Assembly (NCBI GenBank): GCA_003313425.1
Contig: NHZP01000025.1
Location: forward strand, 744,001 to 808,000
Source of the DNA: Pseudopyrenochaeta lycopersici
Lineage: Eukaryota > Ascomycota > Dothideomycetes > Pleosporales > Pseudopyrenochaetaceae
Length of the DNA: 64,000 nt
Direction: 5' to 3'
This document shows positions 43,418 through 53,666 of the stretch, one piece after another. Made by a program: the position numbers and the translations under genes. The notes below the pieces were generated by a model. That model was not told where the DNA came from. It saw nothing but the letters and a program-made list of their open reading frames with translations, and did no database searches. Position 1 is the stretch's first letter; each line of letters starts with the position of its first letter.

Positions 43418-43508
43418 CGCCCCTCAACACCCAAAATGTATCGTAATGATAGTGATTTTACGTGCCTAGTTATTTCTCAGTAAATACAAATCGCCAAACG
43501 CTGCAATC

Positions 43509-45472
43509 ATGCCTCCTCGTGCTACAAAGCTCAGTGATGATCCTGATTTTGTTAACTACACAAAATACTCGAAAAAACGAGGTAGTTTGCCTGATCTTGC
43601 GCGCACGCCGCCACCCAGTTGGCAACCTCTACAAATCGACAACGTCGAACTCGGCAGCGCTCGTCTACCTGATGGAGTTGATGCCAGCGATCCTATTGCT
43701 TTGTTTGGTCTCCTTTTTGACGCTGCAGTGCTTGATAGGATCGCATACCATACGAATGAGCAGGCGCACAAGCTCCGCGACGAAGCACTAAATCCGCACG
43801 CGCGACCATGGAAACCAACCTCGCCTACTGAGCTATATACCTACTTTGCGATAGTAATATATATGGGCGTACACCGCGAGCCGTCGCTGCATGAGTACTG
43901 GGAGAAACAACACAATAACGCGCCTACTCATGTAGTAAATAACTACATGTCAGAAACTCGATGGCAGCAGCTAGATCGCTACTTGTACTGTACAGAGGTT
44001 GACCAAACGTTCAAATCACCATTTGGACGCGTGTGGGATCTCTCAGAGCACATCCGCGAGCATTCTTTAAGCTTTTGGGCTGCTGGGAAGCACCTCTGCG
44101 TTGATGAGGCTATTGCTAGGTTTACTGGCCGAGCTAGCGAGACCGTAACTATCAAGACAAAGCCTACGCCGGAGGGCTATAAAATATGGTGTTTAGGCAG
44201 CAACGGTGTCGTACTTAACTGGTTATTTCATGCCAAAGGCGTTGGGCGTGGGCCTGTCAACCTTAACGCTGAGCTGAAGGCTCTGACACCTACAGAATCA
44301 GTACCCGTTACTCTTGTACTCGCCAAAAACGCTGCTGGCGAGCGTTTATTCTTACCAGGTCGCCACATTGTATGGGACGATAATCTCTTCAATACTATCC
44401 CAATGATGGAATGCCTTAGAGAGCACGGCGTTGGTGTTGCTGGGACGGTGAGAACAACTAATACAGCAACAGAAGAGGCTTTTGAGACAACAGCAGAGAC
44501 TGAGGCTCTTAGTAGCTCTCCTACCGTCCGCTCTTGCAGTAAGCAGAAGCTGCGTAAAGAGCGCTTTAATAAGGATCTTGTAAGCCTCAAGACGCAGTTT
44601 ACGCCTCAGATTGAGTGGGGAGAAACCTTCTGGGCGCTCTCAGAGCGTCAAACTGTACTACAGCTAGCTTGGAGAGACTCACAAGTTGTCCTATTTGCTT
44701 CTACTGTTGCTGATGGTAAGTGCCGAGGCTCGCCGCCATGCCAAGCTTGAGCTGACGATAGTTGCCACCAGGTATTCAGTACGTCGAGCGTCAACGACGA
44801 CGGCCAGCGCTAGCATCTACAAGTAAGCGGCCTTTCGAGAAAGCCTTTGGCAACGAGCTTGTCAAGTTACTTGGGATCCCAGAGATGATAGACGGCTACA
44901 ATAGGCACAAAAGTGAGGTAGACAAGTACGACCAAACGCGGAGCTACTATACTACACAACAGCGCAAGCAACGTACTTGGAAGCCGCTGCTCTACTTTCT
45001 ACTTGACTTGACGCTCAACAACATCTATCGGCTATCCTCCTACTCAACGCGCGAGCGCGCAAAGCGCGGGGGTCACAAGCAGTTCTTATACAGGTTAATA
45101 GAGCAGCTTTTTGAGCGTGGGGGACGCCTCTGCCAGGGCTCACAAAAGCGGCAAAGGCTTGATGATGTTGCTCTTGATAATGAGAGCGCCCATGGACTGC
45201 CAGTACACCTGTACGCAGAGGCAAAAGCTTGTATAGCTTGTTCTGAGAGTGGGCGTACAAATAAGCCTAGAACGCCTCTCACAGCTACAACAGGTAATAT
45301 ACAGCGCCGTCAACAAGGCGCTCAGCGTCCTCCGCGTACAACTTATGGCTGTAAGCTCTGCAAGGTGCCTTTGTGTAGGCCACAAGTACGCTCTGAGTGC
45401 TGGGCAGAGCACCTACGCCGCGCAGAGACCATTGAAAGCATTAACACATCTATAAGCTCAAGTATTAAGTAA
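43509..45472 (+). CDS. piggyBac transposase (DDE_Tnp_1_7), intact
   Basis: Predicted 635 residues from MPPRATKLSDDPDF. A 56-bp intron (44716-44771, GTAAGT...CCACCAG) joins STVAD to GIQYVERQRRRP. Catalytic aspartates expected in the family are present: LCVDEAIARFTGR (~205), HIVWDDNLFNTIP (~295) and SEVDKYDQTRSYY (~460). The C-terminus has a Cys-rich region CKLCKVPLCRP...CW (~600-620), like the zinc-binding domain of piggyBac enzymes. No break. It would cut at TTAA, yet no TTAA is visible at the ends of this copy, so this copy may not be mobile even if the protein works. Confidence 0.9.
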
Positions 45473-45616
45473 AATGAACTCGTAACTGTCACAATGCTAG
45501 ATCCTATACAAAACGCTGGCAAAAAAATATATTTTGGTTTTCCAAGCTATCCGAAATATCATCCGATTGGCTCTATTTATGTGGCCCGTGTACGGGCGCG
45601 TTTACCAGTGCAAGGG

Positions 45617-47059
45617 CACCTGGTTTCAGAAAAAGAGCCCACTCAGTAAGCGAGCACCCACCAAAATCGATGCCGCTCACCAAACTCTCTGATTTCAACC
45701 TTGATTATCTCAACCACTACCACCACAACACGCAGATGTATTGCGCGGATCTTTTTCGGCATGTTAAGGAATGGTATCCCCAACTTTAAGACCCTAAAAA
45801 AAGCGAGGCTAAAGGGTGCTGCTGAGTGGGCAGACTATAATGGGCTCTTATACTTCTATTCAAATCTATTTAAGTACTACGGTATTAGCAAAGAGTAAGG
45901 ATAGGCAATCTTAAGAGAGGATAACTTAGAATTTAATCGCCGTCATCATAATAATGCTGCTGTACCTGAGAAAAGAGGTCGGCTACTAGCTCTCTTGCCT
46001 AAGGAGCTTAAGAAAGTGGACAGGTTTCTTTAAGACCTTAGATAGCTAGCGAGAGTTATGACATAGCAGTAAATTTATAAAGAGCTTAATCTGAACTGTA
46101 ATAGCTATTGCCTTAAAGATTACATAGGTTTAATAGACTATTACAAGTGTATTGCTTACTGTAAAGGCTAGATCTCTAGCAGACTTGCGCTAAAGAGAAA
46201 AGAATAGAGCGAGGTTATGCTTAGTTGCTACCCTTAGCCTTAGGACTAGAGGAGAGTCAGATTCTTAGACGAGGTACACTAGTCTGTAAGTACTAAGGGC
46301 AGGGTTCATATTATTAGGAAGCCTAGAGAGAGGCTATGTTTAGACTGCATCCAGCATACTCTTAATAGAACTAATAAGAAGAAGAATAAGAGGCAGTATA
46401 GCTAGGCTGCTATAGGTTATAATTTTAAGAGCAAGCTTTACTTCTTTAATACTTAGAATAAGAATAGCAAGATGTCTCACCACGTGTATAGAGACTAGAT
46501 CCTTAAGCCAGTTATTAAGCCCTAGCTAGAGAGAGGAGATAACTTTGTTCTAGAAGAGGACAATAATAGTAGCTATAAAGGAGGGCAGTTAAAGAAAGGG
46601 AATATTATTAAGACTTAGAAGCAGAAGAATAAGCTTAAGTACTACTTTAACTGCCTCAGCTCGCCAGATCTAGCCCCTATTAAGAATTGCTAGCGACCTC
46701 CTAAGCAGTTTATGTTAAGATTTCCGCATTAGGATAAGTTTAAAACTCATGAACTAGCTATTAAGGGATAGGAGAAAGTTACTTAAAAGTTCATAAATAC
46801 TTAGGTTAATAGTATGCCTTAAAGGCTAAGAGATTGCATTGAATTAGATGGTCAGATAACTAGGTAGTAAGGAAAAACGCTTAAAAAGCTGCTCTAGATA
46901 GCTATCTAGTACAAATTTACAGCTTTAAATTTAAGCACATCCTTAAACTACTCGAAAAACTGCTTAAAGTGGCCATCCTTCATCGTTTTGGTGAGGCTAT
47001 TGGTGGTGTTGGGGAAGCCAAGCCATTTTGTGAGTGGGCTCTTTTTCTGAAACCAGGTG
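45617..47059 (+). pseudogene. Full-length RIP-destroyed mariner-like element
   Basis: 29-bp terminal repeats CACCTGGTTTCAGAAAAAGA... at both ends. The sequence is flanked by the direct repeat AAGGG (45612-45616 and 47060-47064) rather than by TA. On the plus strand the C-terminal part of a transposase can be read through many stops: FVLEEDNNSSYKGG, YYFNCLSSPDLAPIKN, PPKQFMLRFPH. Almost every W and Q codon has become TAG or TAA. It retains no coding ability. A matching half-copy is at 15485-16188. Confidence 0.82.
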
Positions 47060-47066
47060 AAGGGAT

Positions 47067-47500
47067 ACTTAGATAACTAGGTTCCAGATCTTAGCGTTAC
47101 GTATCTCGTATTCCGTACTTCGTACACTTAATCCCAGCCGATGACCCTGCCTTCAATCGCGATTGGTCAAAAACCTGTTGTCGCTTTCGTTCACGCCGAA
47201 CGAAAACTAATGGAGACGTAGATGAGTTTTTAGCCACTGCCTGTCAAAACTATTATTGTTGCGGCAAGGGGCCGCTGGTGAGATACGATGGAATACTGCG
47301 CTGAGTTGCTATTCAGCCAGGAGGAGACGATGTGAACTTGTCCGGAAACATGCTAGTCTAGGATAGTCTGAGTAGCGTCAGTCCGGCCACGTGCGGACCA
47401 ATTGATATCGCAACAATTATATATCGCAACTTACAAAAATCAGGTCAGGTCAGGTCAGGGCCAGATAGTCAGGCAGAAGGGTAGATCTAGGTTAGTGTTG
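47067..47500. other. No gene seen
   Basis: Contains a short tandem GTCAG tract (47444-47460). No coding features or terminal repeats recognised. Confidence 0.4.
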
Positions 47501-47650
47501 TCGCCAGGCATCGTCTATTCAGCAACGGGAAATGCAGTACAATCAAGCTGGGTACAATCAAGCTGGGTTAATGATATAGGCTGGAGAAAGCACTCAATAT
47601 ACTTCACTACACCTCGTTCTGGCTGGACGAACGATGATGCAGGATTGGTC
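47501..47650 (+). pseudogene. Fragment of a family II pogo-like transposase
   Basis: About 50 codons match the core region just before the second catalytic Asp: SPGIVYSATGNAVQSSWV...KHSIYFTTPRSGWTNDDAGL, compare LPPGLIYQAAGKAVQSSWV in P4. A 16-bp tandem duplication inside it repeats VQSSW. No ends are present; it is an isolated fragment. Confidence 0.75.
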
Positions 47651-48290
47651 GACATGAGGATGATGGCCAAGGATAGGACACGCTGAACAAGGATGAACTT
47701 GTATGCCGGCTCTGCCCACACCTGTCTATTCACTGCCAATGTCTGATGGCGAGCTAACCAGCTTCCTGTGCTACGGCAGGAGCCGTTGTATACTACCACG
47801 GATAGGGTGATTTAGACATTTAGAGAAGCACTGATACTATAGTCATCATGTGGACAAAAACCTCGATGCACTGTTTGCTTCTTGAGGGCCGATAGTTAAG
47901 CCGGTTTAACCGAATCTCAAGTCGGTCCTAGGTTTGAGTGTCCTGTATCTTCTAGAGTATTATTTAATGCGGACATAAAAGCACTAATCTTATGAACACT
48001 GAATTTCAGGACATATAGTACGCATAGAGCATGTTCCATAGTGATTACCGCTAGTAGAAGACACTGCTTCTGTTGAAATGCAGGCCGCTCTCTGTCTTTG
48101 TTCGGACTTAAATTCCTAAATACACATACACCCTCAGATGTAGACTATGGCAATGTTTAGTAGTACCCGAGTACATTGGTCTGTTCGGACCAAGGCTGCG
48201 CCCATGTGTACCATTCAGTTGATCATGGATCCTCAGTGTAGCGTGTTTGGGTGAATTTTGGACCGATGGCCGCGGCCGCCGGCTTCTCGG
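47651..48290. other. No gene seen
   Basis: No coding region, inverted repeats or RNA gene recognised in this stretch between a transposon fragment and the P450 remnant. Confidence 0.4.
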
Positions 48291-49213
48291 TTGTCAGCAG
48301 TCGCATCGAAACGCTAGGTAGGGTTCCTGGGCGCACAAGCACCGTTGTTCGGACATTCGGTACTCTCTCATTCTCCGTGACTCCTCATCGAGCATACCTT
48401 CTGGTCGAAATTCTTCTGCATCATCACCGTAGACGGCTGGATCTCGGTGGATCTTTGGAAACAGAGCGATGACTTGAGTGCCATACTTGATGTAATATTT
48501 GTTGCTCAGAACGGTGTTCTCTTTTGACGCAAGTGCAATGGCGGGAACCGTCGGGGAGAGACGCAACAACTCGCGGAGCACAGCGTTCAGATACGGGAGT
48601 TTTTGGAGGTTTCGGCTGTGATAGGGTCCTTACCGGCTGCGTCATCCACTTCCTGCTGCACCTTGGCGTATGCAGTGGCATTACTCAAAAGGTAATAAAA
48701 CGTGAACGCGAGAAGACCTGACGTCGTCCCGTGGCCGACGATCAAGAACGTGATCATGTTATTTACAATATTGTCGTCCTGCTATTGTCAGCGGTCCAAT
48801 ATCACCACACTTGGGCCAGGGTAGTCTTTGCCGTCATCTTTTCACCAGTCTCAGGATCGACGCCGTGCAACATGCCGTTGAGGAGATCCTTCTTATCATT
48901 GGGTTGCTCCTTTCTGGCTTCAATAACCTCTAGGCTCGTCTTGCGCAGCTGCTCGATGTTCTTCCAGTATGTGTGGTTTTCAGACAGACAAAAGAGCTGT
49001 GTTAGAGAGCCTTGTCTAGCACGATCTCCGCTGACCTTGAAAAAGGACGTCATCGCATCCACGAACGGATGCATGGTGTCGCTATAATACGAGTTGAAAC
49101 GATAGCCCATTCCACATAGCGCGATAATATCCAGCGTCAGGCGTGTGAAGTCATCAGTTACTTGGATTGCGTGGTCCGGCCCAAAACGCGGCCATTTCAT
49201 GAGAAGCTGGGAC

Positions 49214-51871
49214 CATACATGGGCATCCTGTATAACATGTTAAGGAATCCCTTAACATGTTAAACAGAACAAGATAATAAAATATACAGATTACACGACA
49301 ACACGATAGATAACACGAAAACACGATAAGGAACACGATAAGAAGCCAATGAGATGACGGAATCAAACAAAAAATTAACGGTTATATGCTATCAATCAAT
49401 GTCTTCTCCGTCTTCTAAATCATCATCTGAATCAGCAAGGTTACGTTCCAACATCATCGGTAACCCAAATCCGCCGCGGGATGTAGGTATGATATGGCCT
49501 TCGCGTAGCCAGCTCCCTATACACTCTACCTTCTCAATGGTGTTATACATTTAATCCGCAGCCTGTCCCATGAGCACGTTCTGCGGGCTCCAGAGAAGGT
49601 TCGCTCTAGCTCAGATGACTCTGGTGAAATGGAGAGTATCGCGATGGCCATGCAACTAAGCCGTGGGTATTATCTCTGCTGCTCAGATGCACACCACCAT
49701 TCAAGCGGCGTAGAATCGATTTCTATCGGGTCGGCGGCAATAAAGGCCATGAAATCATCCTCCTCAAAACGCTGCAAGTCGGCCGTTACCTTCATATTCC
49801 GCGCCAACTGAGCTAATTTATTACCCTCACGTTCCCTAATTGGAGCAGCCAGAGGGCGACTAGGAAGCTCAATATTATATTCTTCCTCCCAAATTGCTTG
49901 TGCTCCGCTAATTGCGTTATTGTGCCACTCCTTTGGCAAGTTCTTCTCAATATAGGCGCTTCGATTCGAAGGGTCAAGAAGGAGAGCGGCGGCATAAGCG
50001 GGAACGTCTTCAGTCATGCTACAGTATTTGTCTATGATATACCAACCCATATTAATAGCATGTAGCATACGTTCGTCGTGTGTCTCGGGTGCGCTGTAGT
50101 GCTCCTATAGTCGTATTAGCAGCTATGGGATTAACGCTGAGAAGTCCCCCGCTACGTCACAATGAAATTACTCACCTTCTCGTTCTCATAATGAGAAAGC
50201 AAGCAGTCCATTAGAATTAATGACTCTGAAAGAGATGCTTTATTGCCCTCAGCGCATAATGTGGCTCCATCAAAAGGTTGGAGAAATAGGTATGCCTTCT
50301 GTAGCAAATCCCAATCGGCTGCCATCAATCGATTATCTCCAAGGATCTGCTCGTGCTCATGCATGAATTGAACAATCCGCACCTTCCTCTTAAAAAGTTT
50401 ATTAAGGACATGATACCATGAAGACCACCACGTCTCATTGTCGATCCCTAGTCGCAAACCGACTTCATCGTCCCACAGCTGGCTATGAATCGATAAGCCG
50501 CGTATCCAGACAGCCAGACCGTGTAGATTACGTAGTGCAGGGATGCCCTGGATGCCTTGATAGTCCTCATCAACGTCCGACCTCGAGATATTTTGGCGTC
50601 GTCTCCCTCTTCTGGATGTGAGGCCCTGGGAGAAGCGGATTAACAGGTCTTCACCAGTGGCTTCAGATGCGGCTTCAAGTGCCACAATAATGGCTTCATT
50701 TGATGAGCCAAGAAGGAAGGCTTGAAGGGAGAGGTTAATAATATGGCCGATACAGCGGATGCGGCGTTTTTGGAGGTTATAATCGATCTGTCGCTTATTA
50801 GATTAGCCCATTAAAAACAGCCGCCAGCTTACGTTAAGATCCTCTTTCAATCGACGTGCGATGTGCTCCAGATATGTGTCGTTTGACGTAGCGTTATCCC
50901 CGGTGTGATAGCCGAGCTTTGACGCGATTCCGAAGCTTTCAAGACTACTCAGAATAAGATCGGCTTGCCGCTCTCCAGAGTGATTGTTGCGACATTCCGG
51001 TAATTCCAGAAGTGCCTTCTGCAGCTGATAACCCTGATCAACCCATTGGGCGCAAATAACTAGCAGAGCATGACGATGTGGCGATGTCCATAGATCGGTG
51101 GAGATATGAATAGGTGAAGACGCAACTGCTAGTTTGGATTTGATCTGATCTCGATAGAAAGCGTAATTTGCCGTAATGTGGCGCATGGCCAGACGCCTGG
51201 ACGTTATTAATTGATCACCGATGGCCGGATTGCATGCCAAAGCTAGATCCTTCAACTCGTTCCATTCAACAGCTGATAACGGGACTCTCCGCCGTGTGAG
51301 CAGTCCTATAACAGCTTCATTATATGCCTGCCGATTGAAAGCCTGTCGAAGACCATCAGATGTAGGAATCGATGCAAACATGGTGGGTAATAAGCGTTGA
51401 TTCAATGATATTGGCGAAGGCGGCGGTGGCGGTCGAATCTGTCCAGCGTGGCGGTTTTTGATACGCTGTACAGCCGTTGCTCGATGCCCATGACTCCATT
51501 TAGGACATAATCGACAGACATAAAGCACAGTGCCTTTAGTCTTTCGTCTGCGGCCTTCGGTAAGCGGTTTATTCTTATCTGGGTATTGCCGATCCATAAT
51601 AGAGAAGAAGTTTGGCGGGAGTTGATCAGACGGAGAATTAAAGCCGCCGGCCGACGATAAAATATCGCTTTCTGAAGCCATAATAATGGGTGTAAGGTGA
51701 AAACTACTGTAATGTGAAAATTTTCAGTGTGCTTACCCTGTTTATTCTGTTACAACAGAATAACAGGTTAGTGTGAGGGCCTTAACATGATAACAGAACA
51801 ACAGAATAAAAGGAATATTAACATGATAACAGAACAAGCAACAGAATAACAGAACAAGATGCCCATGTATG
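49214..51871 (-). mobile_element. hAT element inside the P450 gene
   Basis: Terminal repeats CATACATGGGCATC at both ends and a perfect 8-bp target duplication, GCTGGGAC on the plus strand (49206-49213 and 51872-51879). Subterminal zones are rich in TTAACATGTTA and AACAGAATAACAG phrases. Length 2658 bp. Confidence 0.95.
49392..51681 (-). pseudogene. hAT transposase, damaged at its C-terminus
   Basis: Exon 1 (51681-50833) has a BED-type finger (CRLCPKW...H...H) and the motif STDLWTSPHRHALL. A 39-bp intron (50794-50832) joins LKEDLN to RQIDYNLQKRRIRCIGH. Exon 2 ends at 50176; a 71-bp intron (50105-50175) leads to EHYSAPETHDERMLHAINMGW. A TAA at 49670-49672 interrupts the dimerisation domain at SEQQR, where a Glu codon is likely, before PESSELERTFSGARR; a one-base loss near 49552 shifts the frame again. 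The remaining reading frame ends at 49392. Everything before the TAA is open, so decay is recent. Confidence 0.85.
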
Positions 51872-52582
51872 GCTGGGACGCAATGTCATGCATGTCGTCG
51901 AGCATGCCGCGAACGGCCAACGCGCCGAAGAGCGGGCGCAAGATACGATGAGCGATGCACCAATTCCTTTCTTGTGGGCCATAGGCAGTGCCTAGGCCGT
52001 CGTGCACACCGTTACGAACTTGCCTGAGCGAGGCTGCGATGATTTTCGCGAAACGCTCTTCATTGCATACCTCGTTCATCAAGGTCTGAGAGTCTATGAC
52101 GATCCGCTCCTCACTGCCTAATTGGAGCTTCCATATCGGTCCTGCTTTGATCAGTCGCAAGTTTTGTGAGTTCTGAGGCTTGCTCGTAGATATCATGACT
52201 GCGTGGGGCGGTGAATACAGACTGTAGGTATCAGTCAAATTGCACAACGACTGCAATGGGCTTTTGGTATCAATGTCCCATAAGTTGCCAACTAAAGGTC
52301 GACTGGGAGGACCGGGTATCTCGACGAGCTCCATGAGTACTGTCGGAAGGGCGCTCGTGAGAGAGAAAGCACTGAGCGAACGGATCTGGATGAGAGATTG
52401 TGCATCAATGAGGAGCATGTTCAGTCGAGCAAGATTAGCTTGATTCGTGGCCAAGTGTTTTTAAAGACCTTGTAAGCGTTGTGCGAATTGTGCTCTCTCT
52501 ACATTGGAGGACTGGGTACTACATGCTCGTTCGGCTCTGTAAATGAACGAACCAAGAGGACTGCAGAGAACGCTCGGCACGC

Positions 52583-52672
52583 TGGACCACTCAGCACACA
52601 AGATCATTCAATACACTAGACCACTCAGCACACGAAACCACTCAGCACGCTAGACCACTCAGCGCATCAGTG
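52583..52672. repeat. Degenerate minisatellite, GACCACTCAGCAC units
   Basis: Four partial units of the type (T/A)GACCACTCAGCACRC occur with 15-36 base spacing. No coding sense was found. Confidence 0.65.
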
Positions 52673-53369
52673 TGGGGCCATGATTCGCGAATGCATTATA
52701 ATGAGATCATGAAGGAATCAGGATGCTATGTGGAGACCGGTGCATGTAGCTGGAAGCACCTCACCGCTTTCCGAGTGAAAAGACCTAATATGATAAGACC
52801 AGACAAGTGGAATGGCGCACAATCACACGAACCTGAAAACCCAATGAGTATATTGTACGCCTCTTATCAAAACTGCATACAAAAGCCGTCAGTCACTCTC
52901 TGGTAGAGCCATATGAAGCACAGCATCGCCTTATCTTCGATACTTAGCGTCGAAAGAATGGTTCCAGCAGTTTCCATGCCATCTTCTGCATCAGACCAAA
53001 ATCGTTCAATGAACTACTGCCGTAATCTAAAGATCGTGCATTCATCGCTATCAGAGTTGAAAGGAGCGTCCGTTATCGAAAAAGGTGTGTTTCTCTCCCC
53101 ATTCACCTTTTCTCTATTTTCTTGTCATACGTCCAGGCTGATGGCATTGGACAACTTGAAAGGTCTTGGCTGGCCATTCAAGCCTACACATGGCTATACC
53201 GGAACCCAACATCATCCGCCGTGCTTGATACGGAAGCCCGCCATACACCTAGAGCAGGAGGAAGTACTCGACCAGAATATAAGCTTCAATTCGCCAGTAA
53301 TTATTACCACTAATTTCCCGCGTTTCCATAGGGAAGCCCAATCGATAACACTGGCTCATCATGCTCAGT

Positions 53370-53424
53370 ATAGCTGGGCAGATGTGTGTGTACACATTGT
53401 GTACACACGCGTCGGCCCAGCTAT
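53370..53424. repeat. Two-tier cruciform-forming palindrome
   Basis: Outer arms ATAGCTGGGC and GCCCAGCTAT are perfect complements; inside them GTGTGTACAC, ATT, GTGTACACAC form a second perfect 10-bp stem. No TA or other duplication beside it is clear. Confidence 0.65.
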
Positions 53425-53666
53425 GCTTCGCTTACAGTCTTCTAAGACTTAACACATGTCGGACAAATTTAAATCAAGGTGCATATTTGTGAAGTGCGCA
53501 GCCAGAATGGCTGCAGTCAATTTAGAGGCTAATTACATGAAGAATGGCACCATTCACAATGGGGCGAGGTCTACATGAAGCATATATGGACGTGGAGTAT
53601 CGATATGTGCCAGTATGTGAACGTCTGAGACACGGTCTTGCACAGTTCAGCTCCTTCTAATCCATC

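Larger units (their letters stand above)
40471..45616 (+). mobile_element. piggyBac element carrying a nested MULE
   Basis: The terminal repeats, about 50 bp with a few mismatches, start CCCTTGCACTGATAAACGCG at the left and are complemented by ...CAGTGCAAGGG at 45606-45616; they include the palindromic core CCCGTACACGGG. No TTAA is visible next to either end, and the right end is now joined to a mariner-like element. A MULE with a perfect 9-bp target duplication sits 72 bp inside the left end. Confidence 0.85.
48294..52454 (-). pseudogene. CYP505-like P450 pseudogene split by a hAT element
   Basis: The N-terminal part includes IPGPPSRPLVGNLWDIDTK, WKLQLGSEERIVIDS and GLGTAYGPQERNW, then stops at DIASQ where a hAT element (49214-51871) is inserted; the frame resumes in LLMKWPRFGPDHAIQVTDD. 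Later come MITFLIVGHGTTSGLLAFTF (I-helix; GHETTSG expected) and VLRELLRLSPTVPAIALASK. The family is the P450BM3-like CYP505 group, fatty-acid hydroxylases fused to a reductase. Other lesions: a frameshift near 48610, a possible GC splice donor near 48832, and loss of the haem-cysteine loop and entire reductase domain beyond about 48390. A probable intron is at 52142-52222. Dead for several reasons. Confidence 0.8.
52455..53666. other. Intergenic with minisatellite and hairpin; no supported gene
   Basis: Open stretches at 52913-53452 and 53122-53313 on the plus strand have no family features; the shorter one (LERSWLAIQAYTWLYRNPTS) is somewhat protein-like. The start of the interval holds the P450 promoter and the end holds the 3' flank of the transporter. 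Confidence 0.4.

Noticed and set aside
52583..52672. CRISPR-like spaced repeats
   Set aside because: Units are degenerate, spacing is irregular and the organism is a fungus.
52913..53452. 179-codon ORF between the P450 and the transporter
   Set aside because: No recognisable domain and it contains the cruciform palindrome in its end. Not supported as a gene.
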